Assembly (NCBI RefSeq): GCF_963422355.1
Contig: NC_085090.1
Location: forward strand, 2,473,411-2,537,410
Direction: 5' to 3'
DNA length: 64,000 nucleotides
Origin: Corticium candelabrum
Lineage: Eukaryota > Porifera > Homoscleromorpha > Homosclerophorida > Plakinidae
Shown here: positions 47,658 to 59,257 of the stretch, one piece after another
How the letters are laid out: each line of letters opens with the position of its first letter
Numbering within the stretch: the first letter of the stretch is position 1
The notes under the pieces: model-generated
What the model was told of the DNA's origin: nothing
The model's input: the letters and a program-made list of their open reading frames with translations, nothing else
Database searches by the model: none
Program-made: the position numbers and the translations under genes

Positions 47658-48006
47658 CAAATGCTCATCTATAGATAAAATGTAAGGCGTATAAACTGCA
47701 ATTAAGAAATGTATTAATTAATATATTCAGGACATTATCATATTACTGCTGCGTTAGCTGCACAGTAAACGATTTGAAAAAACAATGATTTATTTCTAGT
47801 GTAAACAAAGTTTCTCTAGACTAGCTCTAGCTAAGCACTTTACCGGATCTAAGTATGCTCTTTAGCTATATTTACAATAATCCAGTTTTTGTCTTCGGAC
47901 TTTTTTTTGGCTTCAGGTGACGCTCTACTATGATGTATTTGGGCAGAGGAGTGTTCAAGTCCTTGCAGAGAATAACGTTACAGCTCTTATGTGTCAGACC
48001 TAGAAT

Positions 48007-48059
<53 letters not shown>

Positions 48060-48453
48060 GATATTGTAAAATGCCCCAACTTAATTAAATAATCAAAATT
48101 TTCTTCGTACTGTCATAGATAAGATCTGCATTTCCGTCGCTGTTCGCTTCCTCTCCGTTGACAGTCTTTTCTGTTTACTTCGCTAATCTCTTCGAGGTGT
48201 TGGCATAGTTGACGTTTACGGATTCTAAACCCAGACGGACTTTCATTGGGGGTGGAGACGTCTGGATACTTACTTCCAGCTCGGGTTTCCGTAAGACGAG
48301 ATAGAACTAATAGTAGAGTCTGAACCCGAGTTGATAGCACGAGTGACGACGTTCACTTTCTAGTAAATGAGAACCACATCAAGGCATGCATGCGAATGAC
48401 AATCTACGGATGGATCAACTTACCGAAACGAGAAGGCTCTTCTTGTATTTCTG
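47658..48453. other. No gene recognised; (TA)n at 48010-48058
   Basis: AT-rich, with a TA microsatellite. The left end of the PIF/Harbinger element must lie here or just beyond, but I could not find its inverted repeat. Confidence 0.5.
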
Positions 48454-48906
48454 GTGATGAGCAGTTTCTCACGCACAAGCTCACTCAGTCTGGAGGAAAG
48501 TTCCAGTTCCGCCACAGCAGCCGTGTGTTCAGAAGGTTCCAGTGCTGACACTTGCCAAATCACGTCTGCTAGTAGTAAAAAGGGGAAAGGAGTGAAAAGA
48601 CAACAGCAATGCAGGAATAGAGGCCATGAGGGAAGAATGAAAGACATGATGGAGACTATGATGAAGGGGTTGAGTGAGATGAAGGAAGCAGATACAGCAC
48701 TATTGGTGGAACTAGATAACAAGAGGATGAAGTACTAAGATTCACGACAGAGAGAGGAAAGAGAGTATGAAGAAAGGAGAAAAAGAGAGGAAAGAGAGTA
48801 TGAAGATAAAAGAAGAAAGGAAGAAAGGGAATTTCAACTGCAGATGATGCAGTTGATTTGGGAACCAACAGCCAGCTCAATATGGCCCACCATGGTTATA
48901 TTCCGA
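48454..48906 (+). pseudogene. PIF/Harbinger accessory protein, C-terminal part
   Basis: Convergent to the transposase, as usual for PIF/Harbinger. A Ser-rich stretch is followed by RMKDMMETMMKGLSEMKEAD and, after an in-frame TAA at about 48736, a strongly charged EEREYEERRKREEREYE coiled coil ending FQLQMMQLI. This tail is typical of the Myb/SANT-type protein these elements carry. The Myb-like N-terminus was not found. Confidence 0.55.
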
Positions 48907-49118
48907 TTTCCAGTCTCAACATCAATAATATACTGTTGTTACAGTTGCATCTATTTGTTGGAGTTGCATCTATTTATTTTAGAGTTACATCTATTTGTTG
49001 TTAGAGTTAGACTTATAACTGTAGAGATACAGTGGTATGTTCTTGAAGCAATAAGTGATGTTATAATTGAAACACAAAACCACTGGTATGTCATTGAAAC
49101 TAATTAATTAATTTACTA

Positions 49119-50461
49119 GGTTGCAAAGTGCCTAAACAAGGCATCACGAATATCTGATGGTCTGTCATTGTCACTGGCAGTTCGGGGTACTTCTGGTTGC
49201 CGAAGTTCTGTACTACTCCCTTCCATCCAATCATCATCAAACGACTCCATGTGTATTTCACACATATTGTGGAGAACACAACAAGCAGCAATAACATGCT
49301 GAACATTGCCAATGTACATGTCATTCTTTTTCATTAGTCGCCTCCAGCGAGCCTTCAACCAACCGAAGCATTTTCAACAACTATCCTGGCTCTTGAGAGT
49401 CGATAATAGAAATTTTTCCTTCGTTCAATCAGGTTTTCATTTTGAGGAAACGGCTTAAGCAGCCACTTTAACAGTGGATATGCAGAATCACCAATGACGA
49501 ATAGCGGTATGGTGCATCCTTCAATTACTCTTTCCCGCCATCGTAATATTACCCCGTTTTCTGCTTCTTTGAATAGAGAAGAATTAGCCAAACCTCTTGC
49601 ATCATGAACGCTTCCAGGCCAGCCAACATTGATATCTCGAAACACGTACCTGTGGTCAACAACAGCTTGGAGAATGACAGAATACCAACCCTTCCTGTTG
49701 TAATAATCAGTGTGGTTGAGTGCAGGCGGTGTAACTGGTATATGAGTACCATCAATGGCTCCCGCACACTGAGGAAAATTGAATGAATCAGAAAATCCTT
49801 CAATGACACTTGCAAGCATTTCTCCTCTAGGAAATTGAATATAAGTTGACATGAGGCAATTAACAATTGATTGACAAGTAGTTTGGACGATAGAACAAAC
49901 AGTTGATATGCCAATGCCAAACAAGTGAGCTATTGTTCTGTATTCTGCTGTTGTGGCAAGACACCAAAGCGTAACAGCTACTCGCTCTTCAAGGCAGACA
50001 GAGGTTCTCATATTTGTTGTTTGTGGTTCAATGTTCTGTCTCAATTGCTCACATAGGTGAATGTTTCTCTGCTCATTCTGAAATTTGCTTTCTAGTCCAT
50101 TGGAGTAAATGTCATTTGCAATTTGCACTACGTATTCCCACCAGTTATTTGACCTTGACAGAGCCATTTTTAAATTTAATTAATACTAGTAATTAAATTC
50201 AAGTAAATATTAATGAAAACTGGGTCGTTACCGAGGAGAGCTCCATATTTGTCTTTCTGGAGAAGGCCAGTTGATGAAAATAGTTATCAGGGCAAACAAG
50301 GCTTCTCTCCTTTGCTGCAGAAGCCGTCGAATAAACCGTGAATGCCTGTTAGGAGGATAACGAACACGTCGCCTACGCATGGTTCTTCTCCTCGACAAAT
50401 ACACATTAGACTGCTCTATCGTCAGCGAAAAGTAAGCACGTGCAACTTGCTCCATATTCAT
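49119..50461 (-). pseudogene. PIF/Harbinger (DDE_Tnp_4) transposase, frameshifted
   Basis: A short first exon (about 50231-50461, Arg-rich) probably joins 49355-50167, which encodes an NWWEYVV start, the helix-turn-helix YRTIAHLFGIGISTV and the core: GAIDGTHIPV (first Asp), WPGSVHDARG, VIGDSAYPL (second Asp) and RARIVVENA (Glu). One base is missing straight after the Glu: the next residues should be FG.LKARWRR, which continues in another frame at 49116-49358. That single lesion removes the C-terminal 80 residues. Cut-and-paste transposase; the insertion ends were not located. Confidence 0.8.
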
Positions 50462-51060
50462 AGTAGCGCGAGAGTCTCGACAAACAGCTTAGCTAGCGTG
50501 CGCACCAAGGAACACGCCTGCCATTTTGGCTGGCTCGCTTTTCTCTACACCACGTGTGAATAAGAGCTGGCTCGCTTTACTAGACGGGGCTGGCTCGGCT
50601 CGGCTCGGCCCAGTTTGGAACTGTGCTTGTGTGTATGGGGTATAAGGCGAAGTCTACATACCATTACTGCACTCACACTGCTTATGAAGCTGATGTCTAG
50701 CAACCACGCCTAATTTGCTGTTTAAACTTTCAAGATCTCAAAGGTATTTGTCATCTTAGGCTAAGATAATATCCATAACAACGTTTGTATTTTACGTCGC
50801 TCGCCTAAACATAAAAACTTTACTCTTTCAAATTAAATTAACATGAAGACTTGCACTTTAGAATAGCAGAAAGTGCGCATTTTAAATTTGGTAGTTTAAA
50901 GAGAATGCGAACGAAACTGAACAGGGTAGTATAGTATTTTGCGTTTACTTATCCGAATCCGGCGTTCAATTATCCGAGGGTCAGTCGGTTTAGTTTGTTC
51001 AGACGGTTTAGTTTGTTCAGTCATTTACTAAGACACCTAATAGCCTAATAATAAACCGCG
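50462..51060. other. No gene recognised
   Basis: Probable 5' flank of the Harbinger transposase. Contains a short repeated phrase gctggctcgctttnct/ggctcggctcggctcggc at 50528-50610. Confidence 0.5.
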
Positions 51061-51240
51061 CACATTTCTTTCATAACGCACCTTGTCATCGAAGTGTGGA
51101 GCAGCGAGTGGTTGTAGATACAGCTGACGAAAAGCATCTTATCAGACTTCTGCCATACAGCTATTGTCTGAATCCAATCGAATATCAATTTGCTTTCAGA
51201 TCGTGAAAGCGTATATCAAACGTAGTCTCAGCCAACATGC
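51061..51240 (+). pseudogene. IS630/Tc1-like transposase fragment 1
   Basis: Nucleotide sequence clearly similar to 56250-56385: the shared pieces include tgacgaaaagcatc and gccatacag. In the second copy this segment encodes the D...E end of a Tc1/IS630-type catalytic core. This copy is broken in all frames. Confidence 0.55.
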
Positions 51241-51639
51241 ATTGCCCTGTCGTGCTACGGAAGGTCAGACTCTATCAAAAGCTAGACAGCAACTGACATC
51301 TTGCCGATGGAGCCACCCAAGCGACAGCGCCCGCTTGTTGCCTGAATTCTTTTTAACATTTTCTGACGGTGCAGCAGCTGCTCAACCGCAGACTATGTAA
51401 ACTATTTAAGCTGTTCACGCATACATAGACGCAACGGATAAACGAACGCCTGAATCGGATAAATGAATGCCGTATTCGGATAATTGAACGCCGGAATCGG
51501 ATCATTAAAAGCAAAATACTATAGTAGTAGTAGTAAATGGTAGTGCCACCCCAGTGGTCGCATGAATGCAGGTGCTAAATGGTGGTGACTCATTGCACAG
51601 TTAACTAGTGATGAAATATTACGCAAACATCATGCCAGA
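51241..51639. other. No gene recognised
   Basis: Includes a short run of imperfect repeats around 51420-51510 (gaacgcc..aatcggata). Confidence 0.5.
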
Positions 51640-52260
51640 AGAAGATTCAAGCTCTACGAGGCTGTTTCGGACAACCAGCTGATCTTCAATATGCCAGCTA
51701 TGCATCAGACAGCCTTGCCCTAAAGTTGTTTCCATCTAACTCTCCTCAACGACTACGGCCTGTAAAGTGCAACCAGACGGAAATTGTCTGTTCGTGCTGC
51801 TTCTGTGCTTTTTACTGGCAACGAAAGCGCCAATGGAGAGCTGCGACAGAAGGCTGCACAAGAGCTTCTCGACAATCGAGCAGCTTTTGCTTCTTTCCTT
51901 GTGTCTCACGCTCAAGCCTGTTGCGTTGCCGATGACACATTCCAACGTAGTACGTTGCTGGATTCCGTACTGGGCGACAGTAGTTCACGTACGTTTCAGT
52001 CTGCACATGAAGATAAAGACTCTTCTAGTTTGGAAAAAGCACGACTTTCGCTCTGCACAAAGAAGCAATTTCAAATAGAACGTACGAAACCTATGCATCT
52101 CTTCATCATATGTGTGCCTTGTCAACAATTCTTGGCACTAGCATTGTCTCGGTTTACCCAAAAGTGAACAAACGTCTTCGATGTTTCTTGAACACAAACC
52201 TTCACCCATTATGAGACGCTGTTGTTGCAGCAGCTAGTACCCCTAAACCTAGACCTGTCC
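51640..52260 (+). pseudogene. OTU-type cysteine protease remnant
   Basis: QPDGNCLF (about 51768-51791) carries the D-G-N-C catalytic-cysteine signature of OTU proteases. After a one-base loss it continues in another frame with RAASVLFTGNESANGELRQKAA, the usual following helix with ELR. A later segment (LSTILGTSIVSVYPKVNKRL, about 52118-52176) resembles the C-terminal half of OTU/vertnin-like proteins. The catalytic His was not found. OTU enzymes cut ubiquitin from proteins. It lies among hAT-like relics and may have been part of a transposon. Confidence 0.55.
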
Positions 52261-52399
52261 TAGCGAAGGTTTACATTATGTGTTCAACGTTGTCTCTATC
52301 TGGTAGTCTAGAGGGCTTTGTCTGTCTAATCATTTTGTTCCGCTCCTGCCCACTACAATTAGGCAACAGAGTATGGTACCAAGTATGACTAGACCAACT

Positions 52400-54021
52400 G
52401 AAAAACGACAGCAGTCAACTCTCACAAACAACTGGCTGAAAACCACTCCTTTTGAAATTCAAAAGGTCACAACCCATATCATCAAAGGCAAAACGTGACA
52501 GCAAGCATCTGAACAAAGAATTTGATGAAGAGTGACGAAAAGACTTTCTATGGGTTGAAACAACATACAAAGGTGAGGAAAGGTTACAGGTATGTTTTGT
52601 CAATTGTGCTGAAAACACAGCCATAGAACACTAAAGGTACGTACTGAAAAGGCCTCATGGATAGACTTTCCTTGCACAACCATAACACGTGACACCCATC
52701 GACGCCATCAAGAATCGGAAACACATTGCCAAGCTGTCTGCAGTGAAACACAGCTTGTACTGCAGCAAAAACGGATAGAGTTTCTACTCAGATTATTAGT
52801 GAAGTTGTTTCTGTAGAGGGGAGATTGCTCATACCACGAAGTTTATGTCACTGCTAGAATTGGCAAAAATGCTTGGTGTAAACTACCTTGATGATGCTAG
52901 GAAGGGTTTCAATGCTTCTTACACGTTCTAGAGTCTTTACATGCATTGGCTGGTGTCATTAAAGATGGCATCTACAAATATCTGAAGTCATCACCCACTT
53001 TTTCATTGATGATTGATGAAACTATTGATGTTGCTGTTTGCAAAGAGTTAATTGTTTATGCAAAATATGTGAGACAAAGTGTGTCAGTGCCACATACTGA
53101 AGTTCAGACATTGTTTATTGGAATTCTGAATCTTCAAGATGGACGAGCAGAGATCAAGCACTGATAGATAGATTTTTAAAAAGAGGACCTTCATCTGCAG
53201 CAAAGGTAGTGGGTCTGGGAAATGACGGAGCATCTGTCATGATAAGTAAAGATCTGGTGTTGCACAAAGATTTCAAGAGACCATTCCTCACTTAATCAGC
53301 AACAACTGTGTTGCTCATTGTTTGGCTTTTGGCTTCTGCTCAAGCAGCTAATGAAATACGCTAACTCAAACTTTTCAAGTTTACATTAGCACTCTTGTTC
53401 CAATTTTACGAAAACTCACCCGTACGTACCGCTAGTCTGAAAAACATCCAAGATGTTCTTAAAGTTCCTTGCATAAGCCCAAGCAAGCTAAAGATGTTCT
53501 ATGGTTAAGCCATTCACTTGCAGTCAGCTCTTTGCGCCGTGCTTTCCATCTGTACTAACAAGTTTGAACTACGAAGCAACAGAACGAAATGATGCTCAAG
53601 CAATGCGGCTATTGACGGTCTGCCAGAAATTCAACTTTATTGCATCACTTGTACTAAGACCCAAGTAGAAGGCACAAATGCAGCCATATCCTCGCTTCGA
53701 AGCCAAAGAGCGACATTTTTGCAACGTTTGTAAGAAGAATTGCCGCGCCTCGCAGAATATGGAGTACAGCAGCCTACAGATGCACAGCTGAATTCTTTTC
53801 GCCTACAAATTGAGCAACCCTATCTAACAAACGTAGTGCAGCATTTGGACGAGCGCCTTCCTCATTCAGGAATTATCAGTGCATTCAGTGTGTTTGCAGG
53901 CAATGACTTTCCAGAAGACCACGAACTGATTAGCACACACGGAGATAAAGACATAGCGACGCTGGCCAAGCACTTCAGTCTGTACGATTGGACGAACAAC
54001 TATTGCTCACCACAAAATTGA
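52400..54021 (+). pseudogene. hAT-type (ZNF862/DUF4371-like) transposase relic
   Basis: Scattered but collinear fragments: a zinc-finger-like start (about 52660-52760), SSPTFSLMIDETIDVAVCKE (about 52990), VVGLGNDGASVMI (about 53208), HCLAFG, SLKNIQDVL and a C-terminal piece at 53740-54021 (VVQHLDERLPHSGIISAFSV). Stops and frameshifts throughout. A different hAT lineage from the intact one at 35.6 kb. Confidence 0.65.
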
Positions 54022-54024
54022 TAC

Positions 54025-55763
54025 TAATAACTATGCACCTGTCAACCAGATGCCATATTGATTGTCTCCATCGGACAGAGAGAACGTACAACGTCAGATA
54101 GAAACTATGCTGAAGCAAGGAATTGTCAGAGACTCTAGATGTCAGTGGGCCAGTTCCGTAATTGTCGTTGACAAAAAAGACGGCTCACAGAGGTTCTGCG
54201 TTGATTACCGTAAAGTCAACGAATTGACAAAGAAAGACATATCCTATCCCACGTGTAGACGATAGTCTAGATCTGCGCTCGCAGGCAATCAATATTTTAC
54301 GTGCCTCGATCTTCAGTCAGGCTATTGGCAGCTTCCTGTAGCGCCAGAAGACATTGAAAAGACCGCATTCATCACTACGGTTCGTCTATTTGAATTCACC
54401 GTAATGCCTTTCGGGTTGTGTAACGCCCCTAGTACGTTTCAAAGAGCGATGGATACCGTGCTTGCTGGTCTTAAATGGCAGACTTGCATTGTTTATCTCG
54501 ATGACGTCCTGATCTTCTCTCCTGATATTGCGACACACTTGACGCATCTCGAATCTGTCTTCCAACGATTTCAAAAATACAATCTTAAATTAAAGACAGA
54601 GAAATGCAATTTCGCTCAACAGCTTTGGTATCTGGGATATATCGTGACTCCAGACGGTCTCCTACCCGATCCTGAAAATATTCGTGCTGTTTGTGACCTG
54701 GCTGTTCCAAAGACCAAGTCCTAACTTACGTCATTTCTTGGTTTGACAGCGTATTACCGCCGATTTGTTCGCTCGTATGCTTAGTCACTTCTCCTCTCAC
54801 TCAGCTACTTCGTGATGACACGCCATTTCAGTGGAACGAAAGACATCAACAAGTGTTCGAACATTTAAAAGCATGTTTGACGTCGCCCCCTTTCTGGTTC
54901 ACCCTGATTGGGAAAAGCCATTCAAGTTACAAACAGATGCTTCGGATTATGCAATAGCGACAATTCTGGATCAAGTTTCTGACGACGCATGTACCGAAAA
55001 AGTAGTGTGTTATGCTAGTCGCCACCTGACTGACGCGAAAAAAAGGTCGACACGATTGAAAAGGAGCTGCTTGCCATCGCCTGGGGATGCGAAAAATTTT
55101 CGAAAGTATTTGTCTGGTCAGCGCTTTACAGTGGAAACCGACCACGCCAACTTGCGATGGTTGATGTCAGGGAAGCACCAGACGGGTCGCCTCGCACGCT
55201 GGGTCTTACGTTTACAAGGATTTGATTTTGTTATAACTCACAAACCAGGAAAATCTAATGGAAATGCTGGCGCGTTGTCACGACTGCCTACTGTTGCGTC
55301 GGATTCTTCTACGGTCCCACTCTTAGCTGTCACTGAGAACCTAATTGAATTACCTGGTATAAATCAGCTACGTGAGCAACAGGAGTCCGACCCTCTCCTC
55401 AGTGAGTTCATAGGTTACTTGAAGTCTCGAGAACAGCGTGCACAACAAGACATACGCCACGAACTTAGAGAAACTTTAAGAGACACAGGCACAATTTCAG
55501 TTGATAAAAACACTGGATTGCTAATGCAAAAATCGATACTCAACGGTCGGAGACATTACGTTTCTATTCTCCCTTCCGCTAGTCGCTCAGCAGTCATGAA
55601 AGCGGCACACGATCTACCCATGTCTGGACATCTTGGATGCAAGAAGACATATCATCGGGTGCGGTCTCAATATTACTGGAAGGGTCCCGGACAGGACGTG
55701 AAAGATTTTGTACGTTCCTGTATGGAATGCCAGTTGTATCTAGCAAATTCAGTCAATCCATAA
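54025..55763 (+). pseudogene. Gypsy-D pol fragment (RT, RNase H, integrase zinc domain)
   Basis: RT starts at NNYAPVNQMPY. It contains FCVDYRKVNELT, MPFGLCNAPSTFQRAMDTVL and an intact YLDDVLIFS (about 54500-54526), then RNase H from 54831 (TDASDYAIA, ETDHANL) and the HHCC integrase domain (HDLPMSGHLGC..., CMECQ) to 55763, where it is cut off. Frameshifts near 54265 and 54724, and a small one in RNase H. No LTRs were seen next to it. Confidence 0.8.
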
Positions 55764-56199
55764 TTTTTGGTGAGGAAGACGTGCCGTGCCCTCTATATCC
55801 CTGACTGAAATGAAACCGTTCCTACAGAACGAAGCAGACATCGAGATCTCCACGTCAGTAGTAATTGCGAGGACACTAAAAGGTTGTCTGCTGACACTAA
55901 CGAAGATAACAGCTAATTGCAGAAAGACGAAACACAGCGTAAACTAAAGAAGAAAACGAGCTTGACGAAAGCGATTACACGACTTTCATAACGCAAGAAC
56001 CTGTTGAAGATCGGCGCGAGAACTTCTAACAAGAAGAGTCATGATGAGAGAACATCATACATTATAACAATGTGCGCAATTTGCCCTGGATTGTTTGCAA
56101 GATGTCGTAGTGTGGGACAATTGCAGAAGGAGAGACGCAAAAGAACTTGGACGAGTCGTTTTTATCGCTGCTTCCCTGCAATTTTGGGCAGTCGTTAGG
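55764..56199. other. No gene recognised
   Basis: Between the Gypsy-D fragment and the IS630-like relic. A worn N-terminal half of the latter may lie here but cannot be named. Confidence 0.4.
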
Positions 56200-56418
56200 A
56201 TTAAACACAAGAACGGCTAACAGAATGACAAAACATGCATTGTGTTTGATAACTCATCATGTCATCGAGGTGTAGAGCGACGAGTGGCTATCGAGACAGA
56301 TGACGAAAAGCATTTTATCCGACTTCCGCCATACAACAGTCATTTAATTACAATTGAACATTGCTTTCACGGTGTAAAAGGCTTTCTCAAGCGCAGCCTC
56401 TTGGTCATGTGGTTGCCC
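56200..56418 (+). pseudogene. IS630/Tc1-like transposase fragment 2
   Basis: FDNSSCHRGVERR (Asp-Asn of the second catalytic position) and LPPYNSHLITIEHCF (position of the Glu) match the C-terminal core of Tc1/IS630-type transposases. Interrupted at its right edge by the 6.2-kb element that begins at 56428. Confidence 0.6.
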
Positions 56419-56427
56419 ATAGCATAG

Positions 56428-56604
56428 TAGCCTCGGCCTCCTAGACCCGTGTAGCGCCGATACAATATCGTCCTCCACGGGTCTGGGATGGTACCGCCTC
56501 TTCTCAATATCTTGCGGTTGGTCCTAGGACCAGCATTATTGTTAAGTATCATAATTGCATACCTTTCAATTACGGCTGTAATACAAGAACAGCGAAGACA
56601 TGCC
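56428..56604 (+). repeat. Left TIR of the helicase-bearing transposon
   Basis: Reverse complement of 62458-62638 with scattered changes. Directly preceded by atagcatag. Confidence 0.85.
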
Positions 56605-57107
56605 GCATCGCGCTGCGCAAGGTACTTGTGTTCACTGTTTTATCGTTTGTGTGTTAGCTCTGCATGTTGTGTCTTTAGCTAACGCGTATAGGATGCTATG
56701 AAACACCTTTTTACTAGTGGAGTCGCAGACGCGATCGGCTTGTGCAGACGTAATCATGAATTCGTTGTGAGCATAGAGCTGGTTTGACACGTACGGCGTT
56801 GAATTCGTTGTTGAGGAGTTACTTGAAGCACTGTTTAGCATCTGTCTTCGGCAAAAACCCAACGAAACAGCCACGAATTCGGAAGGTCAGTCTAGACTAT
56901 AGCTAGAGCGTAGAAATGTTTCCTATATGGCTAGTAATTTCTGCCTTGTCACTGCCTAAACTACTTCCAGAACCTTAGGATGAACTTGCACAACTGGTAC
57001 ATGTAGGCAGTATTAGTAGGAGTCCCCTTTATCGATCATAACAAATTATGTGATAAATACATCAAGCAATTATCTGTGACGCGCGCGCAGTTGGCATCCA
57101 GTTCACC
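56605..57107. other. 5' region of the transposon-borne helicase
   Basis: No gene recognised between the left TIR and the helicase start. Confidence 0.5.
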
Positions 57108-58827
57108 ATGTCTACGCGGGAATGTACATTGGATGTAGAGAGTCGTCTACGCTTTGCACTGCAACATCAGCTGAAATTTCAGGATTTTAGGAAAGGACAG
57201 CTTGAGGCTACAAGTGCAGTGTTGAGAGGAAGAGATGTTGTTGTGAAGATGCCAACTTCTGGAGGAAAGTCGCTGGCGTACGTTTTGCCTTGTCTTTGCT
57301 TGCCAGGCCTCACCATCGTTGTTAGTCCTCTCATTTCTCTTATGAATGAGCAGGTACATCAGTTGTTGTAACTAATGATCAAATTCGAAAAAGGCTAGTT
57401 TTGATGGCATGTTTGTAAGGTTCAAATTTGGAGAGGGAGACATGTTCCTGTAGTCAGAATAGATTCAGAACGAGATGAACAACTACTCACTAAACTGAAA
57501 TCATTAGACTATAAGCTGGGTGAGACTGTGGCAATTTTCAGTTAGGATACCAACTAATAACAGATATGTTATTTCCGATAGTCTTCACTTCACCAGAGGC
57601 AATCTCTTCAGCTTTCTGACGATCGAGTTTAGCTAATGACTTGTTTCATTTAGTTTCATTTGTTGCATTCGATGAAGCTCACTGTGTGAGACTGTGGGGA
57701 AGAGACTTCAGACCATCCTATCTTGACATCATTTTTTTCGTGCACTGTTTCCTTTTGTCCCTATGATGGCACTTTCTGCAACATTACCTCCTTCTCTTGA
57801 ATTTCTTGTCTCACGTGACATTGGTCTTCGTAGACCATATGTATCTGTGTATTTACCTCTAGATCGCTCTAAGGTTTTTTATGCTGTAAAGAGGAAGCAG
57901 GGCTTGTCTATTGATTTATCACCCCTTGTTTCAAATCTGAAATCTGCTACTTGTTCTGAACAAGTTCCTAAGACTGTGATTTTTTGTTGTACAAAAGATT
58001 CTTGTTACAATGTATATAAGCATTTGTGGAAGAATGTTGTGTCATCCAAGAGAGATTGGTTTGGAATATACCATGCTTCAATGAGCGAGACTGGAAAAGC
58101 TGTGCATCAGGAGCGGTTCAAGCAGTCACATATGTGAGTCATGATTGCCACTACTGCTTTTGGCTTAGGGGTGGATGTATCAGACATAGCGTCAGTTATA
58201 TTGTATGGTTGTCCACCAGATGGACTTACATATCGTCAGCTGTCAGGGAGTGGTGGTAGAAATAATGACTTTATTTGCAAGTGTGTGCTGCTGTACTCGC
58301 CAGGAGAGTTGAAAGACGTTGACCACTTTATGCAGACAGCATGTTCAGAAGAAGTTTGCCTTCGAGATCTCTTAGTGAGATCAGTACTCGAATCGTCAGA
58401 AGACCTTGATGCTAACCCAGATGAATGTTGCTCTGTGTGTGCTAATGGTACTGTGCCAACAGTCTATGTTACAATCGCAAGCGGCGTGCACACATCATCA
58501 AGGCAACCTCCCAAACAAGCTGCTAGGAGATCTAGAGTAACGGCACAACAGAAGGCAACCTTAAGGAAGGAGTTGTTGATGCTAAGATCTGGCCTAGCAG
58601 AATGTCAGTATTTTATGAGAGGACAATCTGCAGTAATACCACTGCAGTTGGTTAACGGTATAGTAAAGAACAGTTTACATATAAGAAGTGTAAATGACTT
58701 ATTGTTGCTGGGTCTGTCTGGTACTGCTGCACAAAAAAATTTTGAATTGTTAAATGGAGTAGCGTCAGTTGGTGGTATAAGGCCTGCTACTGTACAGCCT
58801 CTATGTGATGTTAGTAATACTATATAA
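57108..58827 (+). pseudogene. RecQ-like superfamily 2 helicase, transposon-borne
   Basis: The start MSTRECTL is followed by motif I VKMPTSGGKSLAYVLP (about 57240-57290) and SPLISLMNEQ. Two small introns fit GT-AG rules (57354-57419, 57520-57545). Then FTSPEAISSAF, the RecQ-type box [20 protein letters not shown] (about 57670-57730), ALSATLPP (motif III), TVIFCCTK (motif IV), MIATTAFGLGVDVSDI (motif V) and a weakened motif VI (RQLSGSGGRNN instead of QE.GRAGR). A Cys-containing C-terminal region follows. Lesions: TGA at 57617-57619, a frameshift in a T-run near 57735 and TGA at 58135-58137; both TGAs could derive from CGA. It would unwind DNA with ATP. Role in transposition is inferred from context. 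Confidence 0.75.
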
Positions 58828-59257
58828 TATGTCAGGATGTGTAATTATATTGCAATACACAATAAGATGTGTCAGCAGAGATAACAGCTAGTTCTACACA
58901 ATTATTGTATTCTTCCTAAATACGTTCGGTTTTAGCTCCTTGTGTCTGTTCCTCTGTTGAAAGATCATATATCTGTAATACGGCTACATTACTCAACAAG
59001 ACTCTAAACTATGTAGAGCTCATTTAAATAGAACTGACAGTTGTTAAAACAATATTTATGTCATTGAGCTACTAAGCTTCTTGGATAAACAGAAGCACTA
59101 CAGAGTTACAAAGAGATATATAATGCTGTTATTGTTACTAAATTTAATAAGTATTGTTACAAAAGAGGTAATGTAGACATAAGTTAAATTTTACTGGCAT
59201 ATCACTTTGGTGTTGCAATGGTGCCCATCAGTTTGTACAGGTATCATGTGCATAATT
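58828..59257. other. Gap between the convergent transposon genes
   Basis: AT-rich, no gene recognised. The two genes converge here. Confidence 0.5.
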
